DNA of 64,000 nt from Rhipicephalus microplus (Eukaryota > Arthropoda > Arachnida > Ixodida > Ixodidae): contig NC_134702.1 in assembly GCF_043290135.1 (NCBI RefSeq), forward strand, positions 90,697,317 to 90,761,316, written 5' to 3'. The notes under the pieces were generated by a model. The model saw only the letters and a list, made by a program, of their open reading frames with translations, ran no database searches and was not told the origin of the DNA. Shown here one piece after another: positions 1 through 11,850 of the stretch (position 1 is the first letter of the stretch; each line of letters opens with the position of its first letter). The translations under genes were made by a program, and so were the position numbers.

Positions 1-239
1 GCGTTTTGTGCGTCGCGATTCGCCTTCTCTTACTTGCATATGTGTCGGTGTTATGAAATGACGTTTCTAAATACAGCAGAGCATGTCAAAATTTATAACC
101 TTTTAAATTATTGACTCTCCCGTGAATGTCTTCCTTCCCGTTATTGAGCATCACCTGGCATCAATTCAATGCTGGTGAAACCACCTTCCTCTTTCTCTTT
201 AAGCAATTCTTCATAGTATAACCCACTGCCTGAACAGGT

Positions 240-482
240 CACTTATATTGTATATCGAATAGACTGTAGGGCCATGCTAGAATTGGTCAGCTAGCCGCGC
301 CAAAAAAGAAGCGAGTTGCGTGGCTCGTGTGGCGTGAGCCACGAGGAATTGGAGAACGGCCTAGCTGTTGGCCTGACTGGACGCTGCAGCGGTGACTACA
401 CGTATACGCCTGCGTCCCAAATAAAAGCTGTGAACTCGGCACAGGCTCAGCGCCGCCGTCTCACCTCTCCTTCCTAAACATA
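240..482 (+). mobile_element. Candidate 5' LTR (3' part) of a degenerate LTR retrotransposon
   Basis: The stretch lies directly upstream of a primer-binding-site-like sequence and a gag relic, which is where a 5' LTR belongs. It contains a polyadenylation signal AATAAA at 420-425, as expected in an R region, and a short hairpin with arms CGTGGCTC (319-326) and GAGCCACG (336-343). The 5' edge is uncertain and no matching 3' LTR was found in the window, so the LTR call is an inference from position. Confidence 0.35.
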
Positions 483-494
483 TGGTGACCCCGA
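483..494 (+). other. Candidate primer binding site
   Basis: The sequence TGGTGACCCCGA begins with TGG, complementary to a tRNA CCA end, and sits 12 bases before the gag-like ATG at 507. TGGTGACCCCGA-type sequence is common just after the 5' LTR of arthropod LTR elements. The primer tRNA was not identified. Confidence 0.4.
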
Positions 495-506
495 ACCAAC
501 GGACAA

Positions 507-1630
507 GTGACTGGCACTGCACCGGTGCCTCTGAGCTTCGCGGCCATGTTCCAGCCAGCACAAGCCTTGCAGCCGCACTACCGTCCCGGGCCTGAAGAAA
601 CTGGTGATCTGAAGGACGCGCCCTTCGATGAGCCATCGGCCGCCATGTTCCAACGACTCTGCCCGCCAGTGCCGCCGTTCCAATCGACCTACCCAAAGGT
701 ATGGTTTATGCAGCTCGACGCCGTTCTTGTGGTCAATGGCGTCACGGACCAGCCACTGATGCACGCCATTCTTCTCAACGTCCTTCCTGTAGAGCTACGT
801 CATCTCTCTGCCACTTCAAGCTCCAGCCCATAGCCTTACGATGACCTCTGCTCTGCGGTGCTGGCCTCCTATATACGGCCTCATCTACCGCTCGCTTCCG
901 TTCACCCGCGACTTGCCGGTTTCCCGTGAGCCACAGCAAGCGGTCTCAACCGGCCATCATCCCTGCTTTGAACAAGCCTTCGATTGTCCGGCTACGTCTC
1001 CTTCAACCTCTCGTCTGGCCACTAGCGACGCAATTCCCGCACCCTACTGCCCACCCGACGAGGTTCTTCAAGACGCTCATGCTGCCGACGACCAGTCCGC
1101 CACGAGGTCCGTTTTTTCGAAGTCCCCGGCCGATGGTCATTCAGGCACGATCGCCACCCACACGTCTTCTCCAATTTCCACCAACCACGAGCTCTCGGAC
1201 ATGTCCGACTCCACGACGGCTACATTGCCGCACACCCTGGAGTCTGCTACGATCCGGGACGTCGTCACGCCTGCTACATACAGGTTTCGCCATCCTGCCC
1301 GACTTCCACGATCCACAACCCATGTGACATATCAGACTCTACGACCACTGCATCGCCGCACACCCTGGAGTCTGCCACGACCATGGACATCCTAACGCTT
1401 GCTATTCACCCCTCGTTCGTGGAGGCATCGCCGTCGACGCTGGCCAAGCAATCCTATGTTTCACCGACTTTGCCATGTTGCCCATCTTGCCAGCAGAAAG
1501 AACTATCGTCCTCGAACTCTACCACAGCCAAAGTTTGCACTACCAACCATCTACTGCCGACCATGCGCGATGCTGTGATGATGACGGAAAATCCTGAGAA
1601 CCACCTGTGCCTGGCCCGCAACGGGTAGAG
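507..1630 (+). pseudogene. Degenerate gag of an LTR retrotransposon
   Basis: The frame opening at 507 encodes 108 residues. Residues around 60-100 (PPFQSTYPKVWFMQLDAVL, then NGVTDQ) match the pattern of the gag N-terminal domain of arthropod LTR elements: PPF, a W-F-x-Q-(L/V)-(D/E)-A motif, then G(I/V)T. An in-frame TAG at 831-833 interrupts it. The same frame continues immediately as PYDDLCSAVLASY, the next conserved gag block, before further stops. Beyond about 910 only fragmented, proline- and serine-rich frames remain. One 20-base string (1229-1248 and 1354-1373) recurs at a 125-base spacing, suggesting a decayed internal repeat. No protease, reverse transcriptase or integrase follows. 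The ATG 12 bases after the candidate primer binding site is the natural start. This is a dead element. Confidence 0.55.
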
Positions 1631-1699
1631 CAGGTCGCGTATGCCTTCCCGAGCTCGCAGGCAGATAGTCTCCCAGCCACCTCACACGTGCGCTTTAAA

Positions 1700-2799
1700 T
1701 TGGCAAAATTCTTCGAGACGGCTTTCCTGCAAGGTTTCTTGTTTATTTATTAATAAGTACCTTATCATAAGGGAAAATTCATCATCGTTGACGTCATTGT
1801 CCAGCGTCGGCGGCGTCAACACGAGTGATGCGAAAAATCACCGTCACTTGATCGCTCACTATATGACGTCATCACCAGAGGTGTCTTACGACGTGGTGAC
1901 AACTTGTGACGTCACATGACGACGCGATGACTTCGGTTTCGGTTTGCTTCCACGATTAGCCCACCTTCGACCAAGCGAATATATCCCATATGATAAAGTC
2001 ATGATTTGATATGATTGCCTGGTCAAGGCTGGCCCAATCGCAGACGCAGCGCAAAGCCATATTAGGTGCACGCTCAAGCATGACGAAAGATGTCCGAGCC
2101 CTAGCCCAATGATGCCCATAGAAGCTCAACAATCCGAAGCATGCTCGAGCAGCCACTTTAGTTAGGTGCGGAGAGCTTTCGGATGGGTTGTGGGATGAAG
2201 TCTGAAAATCAGCGTGCCAAATGAGAAGAAGGAGATGGTCTTGGCCTTCTACTCAGTTTCATACATCAGGTGCAATGCTGCGGAGGCTGGCGAGACCTTT
2301 TGCGTTACATGCGTGCGAAAATTCCAGCACCCATAACGTATACGGTGATCAAGGCATGCACACGGCAGTTTGCTGATAAATATATAGTTCAACAAGACGG
2401 CGCACAATGCATTCGCACTTCCTTTCCAAGCCAAACTAATCGAACACGCGCGAATGTTTTGCAGCGTAGACGCAATAGCACATCGTGGCAGGCAAGACAA
2501 CGAGTGGCATAATAACGTTTTTGCACCCTTTCACCACAAAACACCCCAATGTACCTCGCTTAAATAAGCAGCATGTAATCGTAAGTGCTTCTCCATACAA
2601 ATTGTATGCAGCGGATGCAGCCATTTGCTTACGGCAAAAGTTGACGATAAGTCTCAACACGGGGCATTACGGCACTGGCCGGCTATCTCGCAGCGAAGAG
2701 AGTTCACAAAGCAAGAAGCGCAAACAGATTTGCCACCGAAGTGATCTCCACATGTTTGTGTGCACGGAAGACCGACGCGAAACTAATTCCAAACACCTC
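1700..2799. other. Intergenic, one GACGTCA-rich repeat
   Basis: No gene was recognised. Bases 1790-1930 contain several GACGTCA or close variants and the string GTCAACACGAGTGATGCGAA. Its reverse complement recurs in diverged form at 55,150-55,190 with a similar GACGTCA-rich context, so the two are opposite-strand copies of one dispersed repeat. The rest shows nothing recognisable. Confidence 0.45.
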
Positions 2800-2984
2800 G
2801 TGATTGATTGATTTGTGGAGTTTAACGTCCCAATGCCACAATATGATTATGAGAGATGCTGTAGTGAAGGGCCCCGGAAATTTCGACCACCCGGGGTTCT
2901 TTAACGCGCACCCAAATATGAGAACACGGGCCTACAACATTTCCGCCTCTATCGGAAACGCAGCTGCCGCAGCCTGGATTTGCT
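2800..2984 (-). mobile_element. Ruka-type SINE, 5'-truncated
   Basis: This is the body and tail of the tRNA-headed tick SINE described at 26,576, in minus orientation. Its (TTGA)n tail lies at the left edge. The tRNA-like head is missing. A direct repeat AACACCTC flanks it (2792-2799 and 2985-2992), so the copy was probably truncated on insertion, as LINE-mobilised SINEs often are. Confidence 0.85.
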
Positions 2985-2992
2985 AACACCTC

Positions 2993-4740
2993 TCAGCCCG
3001 CAAAATACTCAATGACGACGGATTTGACACGGAACGTGCTTTTTGCCGACTTTCGTTTGTTCAACAGAGAATGAATTTTCACGTTCAAGGCTTCTTCAGA
3101 CACTTCATGCCACCTCTTCAACCGTAAGCAGTTTTTTTTTTCACCTTGCCACGGCTTGTCTCAACTTGAAAGGTACTGCGAATGAAACAAAAAAAAAAGT
3201 GCCGGAGCAGCCATGACGTTTCGGTGACGTCACTGGAACGGTCACGTGGGCGAAACGGTTCAACCTGCAAAAAGCCGTCCCGAACGACATCTGCACTTTC
3301 GTATTCGTTTCGGCGTATCATCGCTGCAGCACTTGCTGAAACGTGACCTGCACAAAAACCGCACACAGATATAGCTCCGAAGCGCAGGGTGAATCGAGTG
3401 GACCTTAGGTTGGGAATGAGTTTGTTCTTGACCACTGAGCGTGCCGTGTTCTTGCTTTGTCGCATTTCATTTGAAACGTGTCACGACAGATCAGCGCACG
3501 CACCATACTCCGCTTGCACAAGCGTTTAAAAATCGAAAGTCAAGCGTGAGACGCGAGTATAATGGACTTTGGCAAGAATGGTTCCCTGAGCGCCGCCGTA
3601 ATCCTTTCTGGCGGCTCAAGCTGGCGTGACCCCCCGAAAAATGCTTTGTGGAGGCTATGCCAGTAGCCCTTGTATACTCCCACGTGCATCCCTTCATCGC
3701 GGCGTTTTTTTGCATCCAGTGAAAAGGTGTAAAGGGAAAACAGGCTCAATGGAGCCGGCAAGACCAAAGTGGTCATGTACGCTCCCTGAAAGTTTGCGCC
3801 GCACCATTCGCCGCTCTAGCTCTGGTAGCTGGGACAGGCCGCGATTGCTTGGCTTTTCCTAGCCCCTTCAAGTTTTCCCAGTTCGCGCACGAAAAACGTG
3901 TTCCTCGGGTATTTCGCCTCACGTTTTCGCACGTTTGGGCACCGCTTCTTCGTCATCCTGGAAAGCAGTCACACACTTCTGCGTTTTGAGTTACTACAAA
4001 AGTTGAAAAATGTCGCACAGCTGAAAACTGCCTGTGAAGTTCTGCCGTATGCAATGCAAGCAGTGCAGTGAGCAATGGCGTCAGGAGTGAATTCTGGCAG
4101 TTCATCGACACTTCCACGGTCTTGTCACTGTGAAGAATTTTTTTGTCCTGCACAGTATTATCATCTATTAACGGCGAAAAACGTGTTGGCCGGACTCGTA
4201 TGAAAAGAAAGCGCGTTTGTAAACTGAAGCTAGAGCAAATAGACAACCACTGTACGTTTCGAGATTGGGCACTGGCTTCCAGAGATAACCATTTGTAATG
4301 CGAAAGCGTTGGAGCTTGCTAGCTTAATACACTACTGTTAAAATATCGTACCGTGAGTCCTGCAAGCGTTTTATTCAGCTGATAGCTGTAGACCTCTCTT
4401 GGCCGCTCGGTGTAAAGAGATTTATCCTGAGTGTTCACGATGAGCGTATATACGTACAGCTAGGTCTTGCAAGCAACACCCACCGAAAAGTTTGCAGGCT
4501 GAGGCGTATAGCGACGCTATAGGATTGAAGTGTTCGATTTTCGCATACACCAGCTACATTTCCGTGGGAGCGAGATGTACTAACACCGCGCTGAGATTTA
4601 GGTGTAAGGATGGCAACCAGGCCGTGTTGGTTTTGCATAGCTCAAGTGTGCGGTAGCATGACGCTCAATGTAAACAGAAGGAGCGCTTAATGTGTGTGCG
4701 GCCTCTACCAGTTGTCTTCGCCGCAACTTACGCTTCAAAT
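2993..4740. other. No gene or repeat recognised
   Basis: Only short frames without family motifs are seen. Homopolymer runs occur near 3130 and 3190. Confidence 0.5.
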
Positions 4741-4980
4741 AGATTTAGGTGCGCGTTAAAAAAAAAAAAAGAGAACACCTCAGGTGGCCGGAATTCATCT
4801 GGAGTCTCACGCCACGGCGCGCCTACTAGTGATAGTGTGGTTTTGGCACGTGAAGTAATATTAGCCGCAGCCGATATACAGCTGCCGATATATAGAGTTG
4901 TGTCCGGGCAGGCAGAGGTAGTACACTATTGTGTTGTGCGCATATACCATATCCATTTTTTTCTGGGGGGGGGGGGGGGG
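4741..4980 (+). repeat. Old SINE fragment and poly-G tract
   Basis: Bases 4741-4825 match the middle of the Ruka-type SINE (TTAGGTGCGCGTTA, then CACCTCAGGTGG and the CACGCCACGGCG region) with an expanded A-run inside the usual GTTAAAGAACC. A 16-base G run follows at 4965-4980. Confidence 0.6.
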
Positions 4981-7900
4981 CGCAGGGGTTTGGTGTTCTC
5001 CTGGCTACGCCACTGGTGGATGGAAACCCGTGTGGTCGGGTACACACATGGGGACGGAGAACTGGGCAGGTACATGGTGGCACAGACTGTGATAGATGTT
5101 ACGTTGGCAATAGAAGTAAGCTTTAGCAAGGACTGGAGTGGCACATCTATGATGTAAGAAAGAAAGTTTCATCGAACGCGCTGGCCGAGCACTAGAAGCA
5201 ACTGACTACGAAATACACAGAAATAGGGTGAAAATAGAGAAAATAAAGAAAAAGAATTGACTTTCAGGCTATTATGACTCTCTAAGAATTCAGACAACGG
5301 CACCCGGTTTTAAATTTTATAATGGTAACTTCCCCCACGTTTACACTCTTACGTACCATTTAAAAAAAAAAACGAAATCGGACTGTTTGCACCGTCATTT
5401 TTCGTTGTAAATGAGGCTCTCATGCAGAAACTGAAACGATCTGCTTTTATGTGAACATTAATGGTCTGATTTCACTTTATCTCCATGGGCATGAAATAAC
5501 CACCACAAAGAGAGAGGTGACAGTGGCATCGCATACGCAGCGAACTGTGGCACGCCGCCGGTAACATTTACAGCGACTTTTTGCATATAGTGTACTCTGC
5601 AGAAGTCTCTGCACTTTAAATCAGAGCAATACAACGCTGTTAAAAAATGGAAACAACACCAAGTCGCGATTAAAAACAACGCATCCAACCACCAGCTTTC
5701 CTTCGCCAGAGCGAGACGAGATCACGTGATCCAACGCTGCACGTCACAGCGATTGCAGCGCTCGCACCTCCAGTGGTGGGCCTCGTGATCACATCGTGTG
5801 TGACGTGTTTGGTCCCGCGAAAGTCTCACAATTTCGGTAAACCTTCGGAGCAGCTCGCAGGTGAAGCTGCACCGTGGAGGAAGGAAAGGTTGAGGAGAGG
5901 CCATATCTTATCCCAAAGTATTGCGAGAAGTGTGACGGAAGTGACGTCAAATGTATGGGGCAAACAAACCGGTATGGAGCAAACAAAACAGCAGACGCTC
6001 CGCGGCGTGCTCTCAGCGCTGGTTCGCTTCTGCGCGGACTTATAGCCCCGGCGTAAACTTGACGCATGTTGTATGGTTTGCATGCAGTAAAATGTTGCTG
6101 GCAATCCTATCCAAGACTGTTTGTGCGTGGCAGGTCCGAGCGCTGCGTGCTGAAGTACTTCGTGGAGTGTCTTTGTGCAACAGCAGAGAACACCGGCACG
6201 TGTCGTAACTAAATCATTCAGCCCCTACATCATCGTATTTCAACTCACCCAGCAGTTACATACGCGTTCTCCTCGACGTAAGGCCTTTTTTTTTTCTTCG
6301 CCAGATTTTCTGATCTACGGGCTGATTAGCAGTTTTTTGCTCGTATATAGTGTCAGTGTGGCAACGCACGATTTTGAGAGCTTCCTTCGTAGCTATTCCG
6401 TGCAACGCCAGCCTAGTGCTTGACGTATTTCACGTCGGTAAGAAGGCACCACTGTATTCCATACGCGATCGTGCGCGTAAAGTATGTAATTCCAGTGCGC
6501 ACACAACTAACACTTAGCGAGCGCACACCGTACAATACATACACATTTAGTCCGATAACTAGAACAGTTCATTGTCCTTCCGTATGAACGACACAACTTC
6601 AACAACGCGACACGATGCCTACAAAACTAAAAACGAAAGTTCGCGCTTGTTGTCAGCTGACACGGTGAGTAAGAACCAACGGAGCGTACAGCTGAGAGCT
6701 CCACATGCAAATACCGTGCATTATTGATCAACAGCGAAGCGAACATACGTGATGAGTGCCACCAGGTACACCCGGCGGTGCACGCGATTCGCACCGAGTA
6801 TACACTACAGCTGGGCATCATACAGCTTTCCTGAAAAAAAAAAACACGCAAAAGAAGCGGTACTTGTGAATTGACTCGCTACCGGCAGAGACCTAGCACT
6901 CCGCCGACGCCACATCCAAGGCCACCGCGGCGGCTGGTCGCCGGAAATCGCGAAGTGTTTATCTACTTTTCCGCTAGGAGGTAGAGCGGGTGTTTGCGAT
7001 GCGGTGGCTTCACGAATACAGCCTCTCCTATTGTTTTCCTTCCTCCATCAGCTGTACGTGCAGAAGGTTGCCAGGTACTCAGAGCGTGAACCGCCGAACT
7101 CAGGCTCAATAATAGCCCAAAAGTAGCCAAATGTAATTGATTGAAAATAGCCCAAAATAGCCAAAAATAATAGGTTAAAGAAGCAATATTGTGCCTATTT
7201 TGTTTATACGGAGAGAGTTCATAAAAAACCAAAATGAAGAAACGAAGCAACACTTGCTACTAGAAACCAGATTAAAACAAGCGAGACATTTTGTGGAAAG
7301 TTACGCCTGTGGCATGCGCGTCTCATGCCGCTACTCAATGCAAGATTGAATGTGACGCAGATAGGAGAAATTGAATAAAAATTCTGCTTTGCTTACTACT
7401 GTTTGTATTTTGTTGTTGCTTTTTGCAGGTAATAATCAACTTCATGAAAGGTCCGTTGAGTTAAATTGTTTGTCTTTCTTAAGTGAGGCCACAATCTGAG
7501 GTTCATCACCAAAGAAAAGAAAGACGAAGGAGTTGTACGACGGAGATAAATCGCTGGTTTATTACTTTAAGCAATTAACTTTTAGGCTAAATGATGCAGT
7601 CACATTCAAAGCTTATGCAGGATTTTATATCAAGAAACAAAAGTAAAGCCATAAGTTATATTCTTTAAAACCAACGGCGATGCGTAGATTTTTGCGATTT
7701 CAAGCATATAAGTGACACCGAGTAGTTTCACAAAGCTTAATAAATAATTTGCATACGCTTTCCGTTTCGGTTTCGTTTTAGTCTATAATCTCACTTATGG
7801 CGTGAGAATGGATGACTCGGGAGCCTCGCTAAACCAGCCGGGGAAGCGTCGCTTTGAAAGGAAATGTGCGAATTCATTAAACTACTGACAAGCACAACTC

Positions 7901-8463
7901 ATGTCGGTAGAAGGCTGCTGATAGCTAAATAAGGCGAAGTTACAGGGACATGATTATATAGAGCGACACCTATACACGTAAGCACTTAATTCATGTTGAC
8001 TTTTAGGCACAACCAATCAGGAGAAGAAAAAGTTGTGGAAAATAAGCATTTGAGGTTAAGACAGATAATAGCGCAAAAGTAACTAGCCAAATTAGCCAAA
8101 AACCGAAAATGCCACCGACTCCACAAAAATGTTGCCCAATTCGGCTGGCAACCTGACAACCCTGCACGTGCAGGGGCAGCGCGTGAACGTGTTGAGAGAT
8201 CGCAGGAAGAAGGTGGTAGCAGGGGCACATAGCGACTGGTTTTTGCTAAAAAGGGGGCAAAACGCGCTTGACGCAGCGCCCCCTGGGCGTGGTTGGGAGG
8301 CCTATGCTGACTCACCTTTTTGATGGAACTTCTGCATATACCCATTGCACAGCGTTCCAGCTGATATATGAATGCATGTAGATATCCCGGAAATACTTCT
8401 TTCTTTTTATTTGTTGTTCTTTTTTTTCTGCTGTGAGAAACTCGTTCGGAGGATATAGGTCAA
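4981..8463. other. No gene recognised
   Basis: No coding family, RNA gene or clear repeat was recognised on either strand. Bases 5720-5960 are rich in CACGTGA and TGACGTCA-like palindromes but show no repeat boundaries. Confidence 0.45.
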
Positions 8464-8540
8464 GAGCAGAACGACGACAAAGGGACACGAAGGAGACGAG
8501 CGCTCGTCTCCTTCGAGTTCCTTTGTCGTCCTTCTGCTTC
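8464..8540. repeat. Imperfect foldback hairpin, 38-base arms
   Basis: The left arm (8464-8501) and right arm (8502-8540) are reverse complements with a few differences and essentially no loop, centred on GACGAGC|GCTCGTC. Composition (ACGACGACAAAGG, CACGAAGGAGACGAG) resembles two other hairpins in this window at 22,767 and 35,063. Confidence 0.75.
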
Positions 8541-9048
8541 TCGCGCTAGTACTATCGTCCAGCCCGAACCACCACACTCGTTAGGAGGCTTTCTCTGGCC
8601 AGTTGTGCTTTAGCGGTCAACACGAGCAACGCATTGCTTTCTAGAGGAAGTTACTGTGGAACTGTCTCCCCTGCTCCCTTCTCTACCAGCCTGCCATGCT
8701 ACATGAGGGACTTAATTGTGCAATTAGAGGGACTTAGACGCTGCACCGTGTTAGAAATGAGCCTACGTGCTTTCCTCCTCGCCTAATCACTACTAACACC
8801 GTCCGCAGGAATGCACTTCCACTGCAAGTGAGAGCAGCAACAGCACGAGCACGGAAAGCAGTCTGTCAAGGAATGCCTCTCGGAAAAAAAAAAAAAACAC
8901 CCGCAGAGAAGTTGTCCTGCAGTTTTTCTGGAACAATCTGTTCTCTTATTTTCTATCGATGTTTTACATACCCGGCCATTCGAGGGTTTCTTTTTTTCAC
9001 AGCGAAAATTGGGATGAGACAACAATTCGGGTCACGGAATCGCATCAA

Positions 9049-9106
9049 GGAATCGCATCAATACAACTTATAAAGGACGCTTTATAAGTTTTATTGACGT
9101 GATTCC
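9049..9106. repeat. 58-base hairpin with 27-base arms and 4-base loop
   Basis: Arms 9049-9075 and 9080-9106 pair with about four mismatches around the loop GACG. Size and near-perfect pairing are compatible with a structured transcript or a tiny foldback repeat. No known microRNA was recognised in it. Confidence 0.6.
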
Positions 9107-9149
9107 TTTCCCGACATCAAGCCTTTCTGAAGCAAGTTTGCCAACGAGT

Positions 9150-9250
9150 CACAAGCACTGCTGTAGCTCATTGGTAGAATACTGGGCAGGCACCCAGCGT
9201 ATCCGGGCTTGAGCCCCACTGTGTCATTGGCACTACGTTTTTTTTTCTTT
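9150..9250 (+). repeat. tRNA-like sequence followed by a T-run
   Basis: An A-box-like GTAGCTCATTGGTAGAATAC is followed by an anticodon-stem-like CTGGG/CCCAG hairpin with a six-base loop and a B-box-like GGGCTTGAGCCCC. A run of T from about 9238 could end pol III transcription. The loop is one base short and the acceptor stem does not pair well, so this looks like a tRNA-derived repeat or tRNA pseudogene rather than a working tRNA. Confidence 0.45.
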
Positions 9251-9546
9251 TTAGTGCGATGTGGTCACGGACACCGGTGACGCGTCACCCGAGTTGTGAT
9301 CTCATAACACCTTTCGCTGTAAAAATGATATTTTCATTTGACGAACAGAACCAGGTAAATCATTCCAGTAAGCTATAGTCCGTGAAAAAAGAAACTGTCT
9401 TTGAACATGTGCGAAAGATGGCTTTATTTTTGAGTGACCGACAACTTCTCAGAACAATTATTGAGATCAAACTGCACGGTTGGAAAAATTGTCTCTCATA
9501 GAGTGACTGAAAGCAACCCCGTTTTTTTTTTCTCGTGAAAAGTGGA

Positions 9547-9788
9547 TCCCCGCCGTGGTGGTCTAGTGGCTAAGGTATACTCGGCTGCTGACCCGCAGGT
9601 CGCGGGTTCGAATCCCGGCTGCGGCGGCTGCATTTCAGGTGGAGGCGGAAATGTTGTAAGCCAGTGTGCTCAGATTTGGGTGCACGTTAAAGAACCCCAG
9701 GTGGTCGAAATTTTCGGAGCCCTCAACTACGGCTTCTCTCATAATTATATGGTGGTTTTGGGACGTTAAACCCCACGTATGAATCAAA
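9547..9788 (+). mobile_element. Ruka-type SINE, full length
   Basis: The tRNA-like head (GGTGGTCTAGTGGCTAAGG, then GGTTCGAATCCC) and the body through GGGACGTTAAACCCCAC are complete. A 14-base flanking direct repeat with one mismatch (TCGTGAAAAGTGGA at 9533-9546 and TCGTGAAAATTGGA at 9789-9802) marks the insertion. The tail is shortened to GTATGAATCAAA. Confidence 0.9.
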
Positions 9789-9802
9789 TCGTGAAAATTG
9801 GA

Positions 9803-10014
9803 GTTATATTTTTATTTCTTAAAAATAGCGAAAATAGTCTGTGCCGCTCCTAAAACTATTTTCGCTATCTTAAATAGCGAAAATAGTCTGTGCCGCAAGC
9901 CAATGGCATAAATTTCAATCATGCCCTCTTGTACTTTTTAAGGACCACCAAACTTCACGACCGCTTGTGAAAGAACTGTGCGAGGCCGTGCTGTGTAGTC
10001 TCGAGCTGACTATT
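9803..10014. repeat. Short duplicated AT-rich segment
   Basis: A string containing AAATAGCGAAAATAGTCTGTG occurs twice (about 9825-9850 and 9872-9895). In between lies an inverted form, CTATTTTCGCTAT, giving a small inverted-repeat cluster. No gene was seen. Confidence 0.5.
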
Positions 10015-10165
10015 TATGCTTCTCTTTCTTACTCCTCTTCTTTTCTGTCTCTTTCCGTTCTATTATTGTCCTTTTCCCCCACCCCAAGTGTAGGGTAGCC
10101 AACCGAGCCAAGCTTGGTTAACCTCCCTACATTTCCTCTTTATTTATCTCTCTCTCTCTCTTCAA
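10015..10165 (+). mobile_element. LINE 3' UTR fragment
   Basis: The pyrimidine-rich tract, then GGGTAGCCAACCGAGCC, GGTTAACCTCCCTACATT and a terminal (CT)n match in kind the 3' UTR of the RNase H-bearing LINE relic that lies on the opposite strand at 12,185. Only the untranslated end is preserved. Confidence 0.55.
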
Positions 10166-11059
10166 TCATGCGATGTGCCCTGTCATGTGACCACAAATGC
10201 GGTCAACAATTTTCCTGTTTGTATTGAAATACTGCTTGCTTTCTTATAGTCAAAGATATTTCTTCATAAAAATGTACATATAGGCCTGTGTTAGTATAGT
10301 ATAGGCATCGCTGTGGCACTGCATTCGTATGACGTAATGATCCCATGCTCATAAGAGCGTGTTGAATAACTTTTCTGCGTGCTCAATGAAACGCGTGCAA
10401 AAGCAGCGCGGTCTTTCTATACCTACAATTTGTCTCAGAAATGTGTAGTACTACTAGGCACGGTCACGCATATGCGCAGTGGCTTTTTCGGTGACTTGGC
10501 TTGGCCCGTGTGTCGAGAGAGTATAACGACGACGGGACAAGTCATCCACGGCTCAGGCGCATCAACCTTGGGCGCAGACGCACGCAACGCGGTACAAATA
10601 CAGTGAAACTGTATAAAGCCACATCCTCTCATCGTAACTGCTTCTTATTAAAAATAGTTGCAAAGCTCAGATTAAACGTGGTTAAGCATGTAGGTACAGG
10701 AACTCCTGTGAAAGCAGAACCATGCTAGCATGCACAGAGCTAGCGGGATCGCTATCAATTCTCAGTGTTGCTGGACAGAAAGGCACATCAGCGTTCAGAG
10801 TTTTTCAAATAAAAAATACTGCTTATAAATTAACTATGCGTGCTTTTGGAATCAACTACTGCTGCCTCAATACGACGAAGGGGTAAGCTTACTATCGCGC
10901 CAAAAAAAAAAAAATAACGGTGTTGAAGGAACAATCAGTTCTCGGTCTGTTTAAAATGTGACCTCGTCTCGTTGGTAGAGCACTAGCATATACAAGACGT
11001 AATTGTCTATAGATAACTGGCATCACGAATGAACAAAAGCTTGTAGTAGCTTCCAAGAG
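10166..11059. other. No gene recognised
   Basis: Only short frames without family motifs. Confidence 0.5.
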
Positions 11060-11850
11060 TGGATATCACGATTAGTACACAATGCATGGTGATAACTTCC
11101 GATCGCATTGTAGATGAGGGTGAAAAATAGTGGCCATAGCGATGCAAAATGAAACGAACAATTTTCCTTTGTACATGTTCAATTTTATCGACACCGGCGC
11201 ACGAGGCGTACTTCGGGGGTATGGAATCAGTGCTTTGTAAATTAGCAAGTATGTGGATTTTAAAGATGAATAGCTGACGTACGTGCTAAGTAATCAATTT
11301 TTTAAAATGATTTACATGTAACGTAGTCTATGTGGTGTGACCGCATGTTTTTGTGTGTATGTCTGTGCCGCAGAGAACTGCGACGTTTTTGAAGGAGTAC
11401 GCATGGTGCGATGAGAAATGGTTGTTCGTGAATGACAAAAGTAAATACGCTTTAGCAGAGTGTGACGTTGGGAGAGTTGGTGCATTGCTTAATAAAATAT
11501 TTGTGCCGCAACTGATAGAAGCAAGGTAAAAAAAAAAAGTAGGGGATGAAATAGGGCGTCCTATCCTGTCTTCTCATTTTCTTCATGTTCGTATCATTGG
11601 TGCCACAAATATTTTATTAAGACAAAACTACGCTTTCTCGGAAGTTTATGCGCCTCTGCCAATCCGAGCACAACGAACAAAAATGCGAGAAAGAATTCTG
11701 AAGTATGATGCGATCATTGAGAGAAGTGATTACATGATAAAGTACACAATCGTCGGCGTAGTGAGTAACTTAGGACCTAATATTGTTGGCAAGATAATTT
11801 ATAGAAATTAAAAATAGCACAGTAATAAAATGGAGCCCTGTGGGCCACCA
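11060..11850 (-). pseudogene. CR1/Jockey-like LINE reverse transcriptase relic
   Basis: Read on the minus strand, bases about 11,850-11,690 encode LFLISINYLANNIR and then YADDCVLY with TSLNDRIILQ, the catalytic YxDD block of a non-LTR reverse transcriptase. Further downstream (about 11,220-11,060) the strand encodes VDKIEHVQRKIVRFI and RYGHYFSPSS, the block after the catalytic region where the family usually reads (D)-KIE-x-VQR-x-A-x-RF. Stops and frame changes throughout show that it is dead. The region between the two blocks is disturbed by an inverted repeat at 11,488-11,622. Clade assignment is by motif only. Confidence 0.75.
11488..11622. mobile_element. Small inverted-repeat element inside the LINE relic
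   Basis: Arms beginning CTTAATAAAATATTTGTG (left, about 11,487-11,518) and its complement (right, about 11,593-11,622) face each other across an A-run and a pyrimidine/purine spacer. It separates two conserved RT blocks, consistent with a small foldback insertion. Confidence 0.5.
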
